Below, piece by piece: positions 53,820 through 64,000 of a stretch of 64,000 nucleotides of DNA. The DNA is taken from NCBI GenBank assembly GCA_022419385.1, contig JAJUBI010000001.1, positions 4,216,001 to 4,280,000 on the forward strand. The letters are read 5' to 3'. The stretch's first letter is position 1. Each line of letters starts with the position of its first letter. The notes beneath the pieces are model-generated. The model was not told where the DNA came from. It searched no databases and saw only the letters and a program-made list of their open reading frames with translations. This DNA comes from Paraconiothyrium sp. Pb-2020 (Eukaryota > Ascomycota > Dothideomycetes > Pleosporales > Didymosphaeriaceae). A program made the translations under genes and the position numbers.

Positions 53820-54910
53820 ATGACGTCCGCACCTCAGATACAGCCGAAATTCCTTCCCAACCGCCACGACCTGGGCGTTGTGGCGGTTGGATTCAGCGGC
53901 GGCCAGGTGAGAGGCGCGCTCTTTGTGTCTGCAGCTGCAGCTAACGCATCGTAGCCGAAAGCCGGCGTCGACGCAGCGCCCCAAGCCCTCATCCAACATG
54001 GCCTGATCCAGCAATTGGAAGAAGATCTGGAGTTCAAAGTCAGCTTCGACGGCGAGGTGCATGACTACACTCAATACTCGCCAGCCGAGGATCCGGACTA
54101 CCGGGGCATGAAGCAGCCCAGATTCGTGAGTGCAGCCACAAAAGCTGTCAGCGACCAGGTCTACAACCACGCCAAGAGCGGAAAGCTGGTTCTTACCCTT
54201 GGAGGCGACCATTCCATCGCCATAGGTACCGTTTCTGGAACTGCAAGAGCCATCCGGGAACGCCTCGACAAGGAAATCGCCGTCATCTGGGTCGATGCGC
54301 ACGCCGACATCAACACGCCCGAGACTTCAGACAGCGGTAACATCCACGGAATGCCGGTTGCCTTTTTGACGGGCCTTGCAAAGGAGGAGCGAGAAGACAC
54401 ATTTGGGTGGTTGAAGGAGCACCACCGCTTGAGCACCAAGAAGATCGTGTACATTGGACTGAGGGACGTCGACAAGGGCGAGAAGAAAATCCTAAGGGAC
54501 CATGGTATCAAGGCATTTTCAATGCACGACATTGATCGGTAAGTCTGACTTCTTATCTACCTGTCTATATACTCCAGGAGTTGTCGTGCTGAATCCGAGG
54601 TAATAGACACGGCATTGGCAAGGTCATGGACATGGCTCTGGGCTGGATCGGCAGCGATACTCCCATCCATTTGTCTTTCGATGTGGACGCACTGGACCCC
54701 ATGTGGGCTCCGAGCACAGGTACACCCGTACGAGGTGGCTTGACCTTGCGTGAGGGAGATTTCATCGCCGAATGTGTGGCTGAGACTGGTTCATTGGTTG
54801 CGCTCGATCTCGTCGAGGTGAACCCAAGCCTCGATGAGCAAGGCGCGAGCGATACCGTTCGAGCTGGCTGCAGTATCGTCCGATGCGCGCTTGGCGATAC
54901 GCTCTTGTGA
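53820..54910 (+). CDS. CAR1: Arginase
   Basis: 324 residues in three exons: 53820-53906, 53955-54538 and 54607-54910; introns 48 and 68 bp. It hydrolyses arginine to ornithine and urea in the cytosol, the first step of arginine use as a nitrogen source. The binuclear Mn site is complete: GGDHS (112-116), DAHADIN (143-149) and SFDVDALDP (247-255). The substrate loop SGNIHGMPVAFL and C-terminal VALDLVEVNPSLDEQ are standard. In fungi the gene is usually induced by arginine. Confidence 0.95.
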
Positions 54911-55467
54911 TCTGCTGTGTTTTCGAACACAATGTTATGGGGAAGCCTTTAAAGGCTAGGTGCGGGGAGTCGGTGTTTGGTAGATAGATATCTCTCACAT
55001 TAGACCCGATACCTAGGATAAGCGACAGTCCAGTCGCGAGGATCAAAACGAATTTGATTCGGATGCAGTTTTGAAATTCTCTGAAAAGTAATCATAATCG
55101 AAGCTTTTGACCTGCGGATTGCTGACTGCTTATCCTGCACATAATGAGAAAGGCCTTTGTTGAACTCAGCCAGCCTGCGATCAAGGAACATGCAAAAGAA
55201 GTGGGTGTTCGATCAGCACGAGGCGTTTGACTATGTAGCTTGTGCGGAGAGCAGTATCAACGGTAGAAAGCAGTGCAAGGGTGACCTTTCGACAATGTCT
55301 ACAATGCGCAGGTCAGTGGACAGGTCGGACTAAGGCTGTAATAACTCATATCGGATAAAAAGGTTGAATACAAGCGTATCTACATATGCAAGTCCATCGC
55401 GGCCATATCGTGTCGTAGTATTCCATCTCTTGGACATCACATTGCCCGTAATCCATCATCTTAACAT

Positions 55468-58400
55468 CTAGAAAGTGCCCACAACCCTCTTGACCATCCT
55501 CCTCGGTCCCTCGCCCGACAACTGCACACTTCCCTCTAATTCAGCGGCCTTCAAGACCTCCAAGAACTCCTGGTTCTCAATCTGCTCTGTCGCTTCATCT
55601 CTTACCTTCTTCGCCAAGTCGCTCAGCCTTACGTTCTGACCTGCGCTGCCGAGTTCATCAATAGCACCAAGTACGGCGCGCTTGAGATCCTCTTTCCTTC
55701 TCCGATCGCTGGTCGATGTGCCCTCCGTGAGGAGAGACATGTCGATTAATCCGGTGCGGGCGTCAGTAGCGGCTTGCTTGAGCGCAGACTTGATGAGGCG
55801 AACGGCTTCGTTGACGTCGTCCGCGGTCACTTCCTCGCTGAGGCGCATCTTAGCATGTGCCTCGGCGAGACGGATCATCGATTCAAGTTGACGTGTAGTT
55901 GCAGTGATACGGCGTTCCTGGGAGCGTATGTCCGCGCCGAGGGCGCGCATGGCGACGTAGGCGTCGACCAGGGCTTTTTGAGCGCCGTCGGTGATCTTGG
56001 GGTGAATGTTTGTACGAGCGTAGGAGATGTATGCCGTGAGGAACTCGACTGGGAGCACCTCGTTTCTATTTGCGTGCTCAGGTGTATCTTCTAGATACAT
56101 ACCTACCAGATGTTTTGCTAGCCTCCGGTCGGTCATTTCGTCGATGCGGTCGAGCACAAGGTACACCAAATCGAAACGCGAGAGCAGCGTGGGCGGAAGG
56201 TCAATATTTTGTGGGACTGGTAGGTTGACGTTGTACTTTGAGCCAATGGGATTGGCTGAAGCTAGAATGGAAGTTCGTGCGTTCAGAGTTGTGATGATAC
56301 CAGCTTTCGCGATAGAGACCGTCTGCTGTTCCATCACTTCGTGAAGTACGGACCGCGTAGAGTCCGACATCTTATCGAACTCATCAATGCAGCAGACGCC
56401 ACCGTCCGACAAAACCAGCGCACCAGATTCTAAAACGAGTTGTCGTGTCTCAGGGTCGCGGGTGATGTACGCGGTCAGACCGACAGCAGATGAACCTTTA
56501 CCAGACGTGTAGACACCGCGAGGGGCAATGCGATGCACATACTGGAGGATTTGTGATTTGGCTGTCGAGGGGTCACCGCACAGGAGCACGTTGATGTCAC
56601 CTCTGTATTTGGGGCTTCCTCCCTTGTCGAATGACTTGTTGGTACCGCCGAAGAGCTGGAGCAGGATTCCCTTTTTGACATCGTCCATCTCGTAGATGCT
56701 AGGTGCTAGCGAACGTGAAAGAAGCTCGTAAATATCCGGCCGCGCTGCAGTCGCTTTGATTTTGGCTTCTTCCTCTTCAGATACCTTGCGACTTTCTTCC
56801 GCGCTGCCAGCAACGTGTTCGGCAAGCTCTTCTTCGATCGTGGAGACATCGATACCCATGCGCCTCTTGTCGACCTTTTGGATGTGCAAGACGTCTACGT
56901 AGGTCTTGAAGATGTTCTTGACAGATCGCTGGCGTGGGTTGATGCGAACTTGATCGCTCTTGAACACACCGGTTATCTCAACACGATCACCAGCTTTGCA
57001 AACATCGACGAGCTCGTCGTATACGCATAGAGAGACTGAGTGTGGCGTTTGGCCATCTGGCACACTGTCCGGAGTTTCCTGCAGCTTGATTACTTGCTTG
57101 TCCGCGAAACCTGAGCGGTTGTGAACAATCTGCATCGAATTGGAGGACTCGCAGACTGGACGGGGGCACCGAGTCGGCTCAGTGATCTTGCCACGATCAA
57201 TGTCTACCCTCACGCTATGATTACAGACGGAGCATTTGAAGAACGCTAGAATGTGTCAGTGGCCTCTCGATTTACGGATCGTCATCGACTCACCATCCTT
57301 CATATCTGGGATAATCGGCGTAGCTCTGATTACCAGACCCTTTACGCTCACAAGTTTGTCCATGTCTCCAGGGTTTAAGTCTCGCAGGTTGACAGACTTG
57401 TCCAGGCCGAATGGACGAACGCGGTATGTCTTCTGATCAACTTCCCGCACAAGATCCGGGATATCCAGTGCCGCAGCTGCAGGTGAAGGTGCGCCTGGTG
57501 TTGGAGCATCCGAGCTGAGCATGGGCGGAAGAGAACTGGAATTATGACCTCGGTCTGGGCCTCGTTGAGCCTGAGACAGTTGCATCCGTAGCTCTGCCAT
57601 ACGTCTTTCTGCGAGTTCGATCATAGCATCCTTGATTGCTGTATCCATTATGGGAATGATCTCGCTCGGGAAGGCTTGAAGTTGGTGCCACAGCTTCCTG
57701 GTAGGAGGGTAGGCTTTCAGGTTGCGCGCGTCCAGGTTCAGAGGAGTCACACCCATTTCTAGCATAGCCTTCATCATCTCGATGTACTCCCTGGCCATGG
57801 CTGGATCGTCGGCAGGCAAGCTGGCACCTTCTGCGAGCTCTCCATCTTGGATCAAGCGATATTTCCTCTGAAAATTGAACAGAAAATCCTTCATTGCACT
57901 CAAGGCATCCGCAATGGAGATGTTGGTACCCCAAATGAATCGCGATGAGTTCCCACCTAGAACTTCAGCATCAGAGGTATCAGGATTCAGGTTCGAGAAA
58001 GTCGGTGCATCGGAGTTTTCCACAGCCATGCCATTCTCATCGACAAACAGCCTGCGGCGCCTGCCGGTGGAACTAGGCCCGAGAATGTCAGAATGAATAT
58101 CGCTGCGCCGGTTTCGTGCTGCTGTACTGCCAGGATCGCGAACGAAGAGGGCGCTGCTGCTGCTACGAATGTCAGTGTTGTGGGCATGGCGAGCACGGCC
58201 AGGGCTGGAGCTGGAGGCGTATCGAATAGGAGACGAATCTAACATTGTCAATAGTCTGCTGAAGAGATGTGCGAGGGAGCCTACCTCCGATTGTTACTCC
58301 GCTCGCTTTGGGCGTAGCACCACCATCGCTCTCTGGGGCATTGTTTACAGCCCCTGAGGTCGACTGTGTTCCGGGAGAGGAGCGAAAGAAGAGCGGTGAT

Positions 58401-58594
58401 TGCGTCGAGGGCGCTTGGAGACGGCTCGCCCTAGGTGTTGCGTTGGATCCACGCTGCGAGGCTTGTGAAGCCTCAGAGTGTAGCTGAGCATCGGGTCCTT
58501 CAGGCGCTGGGCTAGAAGGGATCTGGGAATTTCTTGTGCTCCTCCGCGGGGTAGCCGAGGGGCGCTGCGAGCGACGCTGCGCCGGAGAGGACAT
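55468..58594 (-). CDS. MCM4: MCM4, replicative helicase subunit
   Basis: 1,010 residues in three exons: 58594-58285, 58238-57294 and 57245-55468; introns 46 and 48 bp. It is part of the MCM2-7 hexamer that unwinds DNA at replication forks. The N-terminus of about 170 residues is Ser/Thr/Pro-rich with many S/TP sites (likely DDK/CDK targets). The MCM N-terminal OB region has a C4 zinc finger (Cys423, 426, 445, 450). The MCM4-type linker FKSDQVRINPRQRSVKNIFK precedes the AAA+ domain: Walker A GDPSTAKS (642-649), Walker B CIDEFDKM (704 on), arginine finger SRFD (774 on). The C-terminal winged-helix domain closes with RRMVKRVVGTF. Intact reading frame. Divergent from TBCA. Confidence 0.96.
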
Positions 58595-58921
58595 TGAAGC
58601 AAGAGGGTATTAATTGTAGCAATCCAGAGAGTAGACTACAACGATGAGGGGTGGAGCTGATGAGGTGGGGATCGCAGAAAGGGGAACGCGTAGTGTTTTC
58701 GCGTTCGCGACGCGCCTTCCCATTTCAACCGGGACAGGCATAGCGTGCGTACAGGGTTATCGATACACTAGTGTAGGTTCGCGGGGTGATGATGCCTTTT
58801 CACGGGCCATAAACAGGGACAGAAGTCGCAAGGCAGCAACTAAACATAAATTAAGGCCTCAAATCGAACAGAAATCTACACCTCATTCACATCATACTGA
58901 GTCCACCCACGGTGCCTCAAC
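58595..58921. promoter_or_regulatory. Divergent promoter region MCM4 / TBCA
   Basis: 327 bases between divergent ATGs. It includes a GTTTTCGCGTTCGCGACGCG tract (near 58694-58715). ACGCG is the core of the MluI cell-cycle box that controls S-phase genes in yeast, which would suit MCM4. The link is inference. Confidence 0.45.
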
Positions 58922-59374
58922 ATGCCTCCACCATCCAAGCTCGCCGTTGCGACGTCCTCCCTGGTCCGCTTGGTCAAGGAGGAAGCTAGCTACTACAAGG
59001 AGATGGAGCAGCAAGAAGCCCGCATCAAGAAGCTCGAAGCTGGCAGCGATGAAGATAATGCAGAGTATCTGCTCAAGCAAGAGGTGCTTTGCTCTCTGCT
59101 AGCACGCAAGCTGGAATATTTCTAACTATCATCCAGAAACAAGGCCTTGAGGAGACCAAGAACGTGATACCGAACGTGCGCTCTAAGATCAGCGACGCTC
59201 TCGACAAGCTAGAGGAACAACTTGCAAGTGTTATTCATGTCCATGGTCGTGCATTTACTGACCAATCACCAGGAAAGCAACAAGGAGGCAGGAGGCGAGG
59301 CTCCAACCGAGGAGGTCACGAAGGCGAAAGAGGCGATCGAGAAGGCAAAGGTAGCTCTTCGCGAGTCTGCATGA
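58922..59374 (+). CDS. Tubulin-specific chaperone A (tubulin cofactor A)
   Basis: 116 residues in three exons: 58922-59083, 59137-59223 and 59273-59374. It binds and stabilises beta-tubulin during folding (Rbl2 in yeast). All-helical: SKLAVATSSLVRLVKEEASY, QQEARIKKLEAG, then ETKNVIPNVRSKISDAL and EVTKAKEAIEKAKVALRESA. The second intron (59224-59272) starts with GCAAGT instead of GT: using the nearby GT breaks the frame, while the GC-AG splice gives LEEQL joined to ESNKEAGGEAP. First intron 53 bp with GTGCTT donor and a CTAAC branch. Confidence 0.88.
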
Positions 59375-59525
59375 AGGCTTGCACATGGCGCAGTAGGAAT
59401 GTAGATGTTATGCCTTGTATATACAAGTTACCTGAAAAAGTAGATAAGACCCGGACACCGCGCTATGCAAACAAACAGGGTATCATGGAAATTTGAGGGC
59501 TGCTGTCACCGAAGCGGCTGCTCCT

Positions 59526-60638
59526 TTATGATTCGTCCATTTCACGCCCCGAGGCCTCTCCGTGCACAGATCCTTCGTGTTCACCTTCCTCCACGTCTTC
59601 GCCCTCCTCGATCTCAGAATCCTCGGCCGCGTTGCGACCTGCATGTTCGCCTGACTCGCCCATCTCAGTGTCCTCTTCAGCACCCGAAGGTACAGGTGAT
59701 CCAGCAACAGATAGAACTGAGAGTCGATCTTGTGGCGGAACTTTGAGAGTGTTGGAAGAATCGCCAGTCTGGCTGACATGCACCGGCGTGAGACCACCGT
59801 CAGGTCTAGGGGTACCTGCATGGCTGATGTCGGCCCTTGTGCTGGTGTCCTTGTCGTCGCCCTCGTCATCGCGCATTCCCTCCTTGCGTTCCGCCTCTTC
59901 CTTCTCATCCTTGATCATCTGCATCAAGTTCATTGCCTCAGTTTCAATGCGGTTGAATTGGGTACGGCGCTAGCTCCAAGTTGTCTTCGCGTTTTGCACC
60001 TCCTGCTCCAACTCAGCTATTTCCTGATCCAGCTTTTCATGCGCAATGGCCTGCTCATCACGCGGTTTCAACATCTTGTTGTTGGTGATCTTCTCCGTTA
60101 GCTCGTCGTAAGTCTTGCGGACGGCCAACGTCTCCTTCGCCTGTTGTAAGTCGACATGTAGCTTCTCGATATTTTTTCGAACATGGTCCTGCTTGTCTGT
60201 GATGGCTACTTTGTCTTTGGCGTAGCGCTCCCGTTCCTCGTGGTTGATGTTGGTGGTGAGCTCGAAGCGCAGCGTTGCAAAGTCGAGGAGTTCCAGTTCG
60301 TTCATCAGCTCCTTTCTCCAAGCTTCGATCCTGTCAGCCTCCTCCTTCTGGATAGCATCGCGCGCCGCAGCTTCCTCGTCAGCGGCCGAGGCATCGGGGG
60401 GCGGCGTAGGTAATTGCCTAGGTCGCGCATCTGAAAGGATAAAATCGTTAGGTTTGCCTTGTTCCCTTGAGGTGATTATGCGATGAGCAACACGGGCGTA
60501 AGGCCGTGATTCGACGTTGAAGAGGCGCGAGACATTGTGGAGAGCGTCTAGCCGAGTCAGTAAGGGTTGAAATGTACGACTGTCAATTTACCGACCTTCT
60601 TCTGTTTGAGGCAGCATAGGCCATATGTTGGGCGCCAT
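59526..60638 (-). CDS. THO complex subunit 7 (Tho7/Mft1-like), with in-frame TAG
   Basis: Subunit of THO, which couples transcription to mRNA export. Two exons: 60638-60596 (MAPNIWPMLPQTEE) and 60547-59526, intron 48 bp. After the splice it reads DALHNVSRLFNVESRPYARV, a Pro/Ala linker, then a long coiled coil (LMNELELLDFATLRFELTTN ... HEKLDQEIAELEQEVQNAK). At 59970-59972 a TAG interrupts the coil: TTWS, stop, RRTQFNRIETEAMNLM, where homologues continue W-x-x-RRxQF. The frame resumes without shift for 148 codons, ending in an acidic tail. A single base change (for example CAG to TAG) explains it. It may be sequencing error, a natural truncation, or readthrough. The upstream part alone would be about 206 residues. 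Confidence 0.78.
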
Positions 60639-61152
60639 GTTGCAGGATCCGGGGAAGCTCACTCAACGACCGTTAGTGAAGTTGAAGATTGAGCTGTGGA
60701 GATGTCGGCGCGTTTGATCTACGCTAACGAGCGGACCCTTGCTTGTACTGTCCGTGCGCGCGGACGTCAGATCGCCTATCTATGGTGCGCGGCCTTCATT
60801 GTTCATCAACTGTTCCGCTTTCCATACGCACACCTCGCCGCAGCAACCGACGTAGACGCTTCCAATACAATACAATGCCATTTTGATCAAGTCATCAACT
60901 GCTGGCCGGACTCCCCAATAGACCTTTCGATTGGGCCCCATACAGTTGCTCCGCCGTGCACGTTTACTAGTCGGAACTGCGGTTCACCCACCATATCTAG
61001 GCAAACGGACACAGCCATCGCACTTAAACTCGCACCGTTTTCAACTTCACACTTCGACTTCCTAGCGTTCCATCGACTACTTAGACAAAAGACTTTACCC
61101 ATCCAGAACAAGATAACGAACCCAGACTGGCCGTTGGTCGCCATACACCACG
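60639..61152. promoter_or_regulatory. Divergent intergenic region THOC7 / elongin A
   Basis: 514 bases with both promoters. Frames crossing it have no protein character. Confidence 0.4.
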
Positions 61153-62073
61153 ATGCCAGTCCCGAGCCTCGCTAATCTTGCTAAAACACGGCTGGTGCAA
61201 AACATACACATGCTGGAAGATATAGGCGACATACCCTACGCATTCCTCGCTCCCGTCCTTCGCCAAATACAAATTCCAGAACAACTCGTCCAACTCGAAG
61301 CAAACTGTCCGCACATACAAGGCGAAACGGGTGAGATATGGCTCCGTTTGATCAAAAGAGACATACCGGGCTGGGACAAGAAGCCACATCAGCCGCGCGA
61401 CCCGAAGAATTGGAGCAAAGTTTATAAGAAGCTCAAGAAGGAGGCGGCAGCTGAAGAGGAGGCTCAGCAGGAGGCGCTGAGGCAGAAGATGCAGGCGCTG
61501 CAGAAGGACCGAAATGGCCACCAAACTACCATCATAAACGCGAACTTGAATCTCCCTTCTGCACGGCGCTCAGGCTGGTCTTTTGGTGGTGGCCAGCGGT
61601 CAGGATGGGGTGATCCCGCTGCCCCGAAGAAGACGGGTAAAGCAGCGTTTGATAAGTTGAAGAGAGGCATATACGATGCCAAACGAGCACGACCGAAAGC
61701 CTCCATGATGCCCCAACACATACTTAACGAGAGGAAGAGAACTGTCACGCAGGTGCCTGCTAGGATGGTGAGGATGGCGGAGGCGGAGGCGATCAGCGAA
61801 GCACCGAAGCGCATGCTTGTTCCCAAGGCAGCTTCAGCATCTGTAGCTGGAGGCAACGCTACGCGGCGTCCCATCATCAGACAACAGCCGATGCCTCGTC
61901 TTGGTGATGCAGCTCCAGAACGTGCTGCTGCACGGCCTCGATTACCAGCTGGGCAGCACTTCTCCGCCCCAAGACCTGTGCCGAAATCACAGCCATCGGC
62001 ATCCGGTGCGTCACTCAAGCGGTCGCGATCAGGACCTAACATTCTGGTCGAACCGAAGCGGAGAAAGGTGTGA
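61153..62073 (+). CDS. ELA1: Elongin-A (RNA polymerase II elongation factor / ubiquitin ligase adaptor)
   Basis: 306 residues, no intron. The N-terminal elongin-A domain (PF06881) includes a BC-box-like SLANLAKTRLVQNI followed by an F-box-like region (GDIPYAFLAPVLRQIQIPEQ) and IWLRLIKRDIPGWDKKP. A charged coiled segment (KLKKEAAAEEEAQQEALRQK) follows, and the C-terminal half is basic and disordered, ending in a nuclear-signal-like EPKRRKV. In yeast, Ela1 with Elc1 and Cul3 ubiquitylates stalled RNA polymerase II. Confidence 0.9.
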   Translation: MPVPSLANLAKTRLVQNIHMLEDIGDIPYAFLAPVLRQIQIPEQLVQLEANCPHIQGETGEIWLRLIKRDIPGWDKKPHQPRDPKNWSKVYKKLKKEAAAEEEAQQEALRQKMQALQKDRNGHQTTIINANLNLPSARRSGWSFGGGQRSGWGDPAAPKKTGKAAFDKLKRGIYDAKRARPKASMMPQHILNERKRTVTQVPARMVRMAEAEAISEAPKRMLVPKAASASVAGGNATRRPIIRQQPMPRLGDAAPERAAARPRLPAGQHFSAPRPVPKSQPSASGASLKRSRSGPNILVEPKRRKV

Positions 62074-62991
62074 ATGCGGATTGGTCGACGTGTACGAGAC
62101 ATGAGCAGACCCTAGAACAACGGCGTTATATTATCAAACCTGCATAGCATCTGGGCATGGGTAAGATTGCATTGGGTGGCGTTTGAACAATATTGAAATT
62201 AGGTAGGATCGGACATATACCATAGCAGAAATTCATCGACGTACGCTGCTGTTCAAGAGACCTTCGAATTATGTAAGCCGCGTGCAAGTCACGCGCCGGT
62301 CAGATATCCATCCTGAGAACAAAGAGAGGAATCACAACCCTCGAAAGAACCACTATTGTAATACGTTCGGTCCTTTTGTACGGAAGGAACTTGCCGTGTG
62401 GCACAACATTTGTATAATACGAGGGTAGGCGTGGCTTGCATGGAGTCGAATGCCCAGATCTGCAGGGGTTGTGACACTCACCCCCATGCCTCAGCAACGT
62501 CTCAGCATGACAACCACGACCAAAATCAGCGTCGAACGCGACATCCTGCACTTCCAAAGCATGACGCACACGTAGTTGCCGCGTTCCCACCGGAAAGCCT
62601 TAGGCCGGTTCCCTTCACACCCAATCGCAGCCTCAGAACCTCCTGATTGTGGCTTTTATGTGTCCCCACTGCTTCGAGGCTTACTCCAGAATGCTAAGAT
62701 CTATCAGACCTGTGACAACTTAAGCTACCTTGTTGCGGCCTAACCGGCGATGCATATGATCTTCGGGAGCAACGCGGCCGTGGGGTTGGCAGGGCGATGC
62801 ACAGCGCATGGTCGCGCATAGAGATATCTTAAGGATACGGCTTCAGCCTGAGTGTGATGTGTGTTACGAGTAACCTCGCCACCAAATTCGATCTTTCGTT
62901 TCGTTAGCGCTCTGGAAGCTTGCTGCCAGCTGGTCTGGATAAAGTTGTCTAATCACTTCCGGTTCTGCTCGAAGGGAAGGAACTCGGTAAT
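62074..62991. other. Intergenic region of about 920 bases
   Basis: Terminator of elongin A and promoter of the next membrane gene. No protein-like frames, repeats or RNA genes seen. Confidence 0.4.
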
Positions 62992-63921
62992 ATGGGGTCT
63001 CAAGTCATACTTAATATCTTGAGGGTATTGGTTGTGGTAATAGCGTTGGGTGTCGTGGGTGTGGGAGTGTGGAGTATGTTCATGGTTGATGTGTGCTTCG
63101 AGAGACAGCATGACTGACAAGAGCAACAGCGAAGTTCATCGTCAACGACATCGAAGTCCGCGGACTCGCCACATTGAACCGAGCCAATTTCGACTCGCAA
63201 GATGACAACTCCTTATGGGGCTCCTTCCTACGCACAGCAATCAACAACCAACTTCGAATCTGGATCGCCATTGCCGCCGTATGTCTCCTTCACTGCCAAT
63301 TCTCCGTACCCGACTAACAATTTCACCAGGGCGCTTTTAGCACCCTCGCTACCATACTCGTCATATTTTCTCTTAACATACAACGAATGCGCCTCCCCAC
63401 CCCCTTCCTCCTCCCTCTCGAGCTGCTCTCCTCCCTCAGCCTCGCGACCGCCTTCGGCTCCACGCTCTCTCTCTCCCTGAAATTCCCCCTACCATTCCCG
63501 ACTCTCGTTCTTCCAGCCGACCTCGCCTCCTTCGCCATACTTCTCCCCCTAAGCCGCGCGTACGCCATCGGCGCTGGAACAGGCATGTTTCTCTCTCACG
63601 ACAACGATTTCTTTCCTGATTCAGACGATCCACCGAGTGAGGGATAGTAAGGCATGTAGCTTCGAGCCGACGGCGAGTGCGTTGGGCATGGGACATGGAT
63701 ATCAGGTGCCTACGACGGATGGGACGCAGAGCGGTGATGAGGAGAAAGGTCTGGCGGAGGCGGGAGCGGAAATGGGGAGGAGGGAGAGCGTGCACAATGG
63801 CAATGGGAAGGCAAATGAGGCTGTGGTGAGCTGGCCGTTGGCGGTGGCGAAGAAAATGGAGGCTGCGAACATGACGTCTCATCGACCGCATCGGCCGTGG
63901 AGTGAAATGCCCAAGAGGTAG
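62992..63921 (+). CDS. Multi-pass membrane protein (four helices, MARVEL-like), frameshift near 63636
   Basis: Three exons: 62992-63073, 63130-63278 and 63330-63921; introns 56 bp (GTATGT, branch CTGAC) and 51 bp. Helices: LRVLVVVIALGVVGVGVW; a middle one RIWIAIAAGAFSTLATILVI; LPLELLSSLSLATAFGSTLS; PTLVLPADLASFAILLPL. The extracellular loop after helix 1 reads NDIEVRGLATLNRANFDSQD. The first frame stops at 63645 (PPSEG); shifting near 63636 gives DSKACSFEPTASALGMGHGY and a Gly/Glu-rich cytosolic tail to TAG 63921. The tail sequence FEPTASALGMG fits the family style I know from related fungi, so the shift is probably a sequence error in GAGGGA. Function unknown. Confidence 0.6.
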
Positions 63922-64000
63922 TGTCAAATGTAGAGTGGGAAGGTATGAATTGTGCACTACTTCTCCATAGTGGTGAGAAGGCTGCGCACTCAGAAGGACG

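Noticed and set aside
1..64000. CRISPR array, rRNA or bacterial-type operons
   Set aside because: No regularly spaced repeats of that kind; the genes have spliceosomal introns, and the window is clearly eukaryotic nuclear DNA.

Overview
The window is 64 kb of nuclear DNA from a filamentous ascomycete (Pezizomycotina). Dothideomycetes is my best guess from gene content and protein style, but nothing here proves the class. The evidence is compact genes on both strands, introns mostly of 46-70 bp with GT-AG borders and CTAAC/CTGAC-like branch sites, a HET-domain gene, a Zn2Cys6 regulator, and orthologues of core fungal genes. Exon borders were worked out by hand from splice sites and reading frame, so they are models.

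Layout. 0-9.5 kb is an accessory stretch: a frameshifted HET gene, a GC-rich spacer, a secreted GH128 glucanase whose linker is shifted several times, a Zn2Cys6 regulator, and a small membrane protein. 9.8-19.7 kb holds the huge UTP20 gene and, divergent from it across about 200 bp, a Cwf19/Drn1-like RNA-processing gene. 19.8-25.2 kb has a secreted HNH nuclease, two small candidate genes too fragmented for simple ORF finding, a broken F-box-like gene and a secreted Gln/Asn/Gly-rich protein. 25.2-28.8 kb is a gene-poor spacer. 28.8-38 kb carries an MFS exporter, APN1, a TM9 protein and SUA5. 38.4-43.5 kb has a galactonate dehydratase, a decayed aldolase of the 2-keto-3-deoxy-sugar-acid type, an inverted-repeat element with RIP-like changes, and an alpha/beta hydrolase. 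44.6-49.6 kb has a Ser/Thr-rich single-pass membrane protein and a conserved protein I do not recognise. 51.5-64 kb is dense housekeeping: a secreted cupin, a DUF167 protein, arginase, MCM4, tubulin cofactor A, THO subunit 7 (with an in-frame stop), elongin A and a multi-pass membrane protein.

How genes relate. Several divergent pairs share short promoters: UTP20/Drn1, MCM4/TBCA, THOC7/elongin A and APN1/TM9. The one pathway link is galactonate dehydratase beside a relic of an aldolase that could cleave its product; the relic suggests the second step was lost here.

A recurring oddity is single-base reading-frame breaks, most of them missing C/G in GC-rich tracts (GH128 linker, Zn2Cys6 gene, DUF1772-like gene). 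Long genes such as UTP20 and MCM4 are clean. This looks like context-dependent consensus error in the assembly, though decay of dispensable genes is not excluded. I saw no tRNA, rRNA, CRISPR array or complete transposon.
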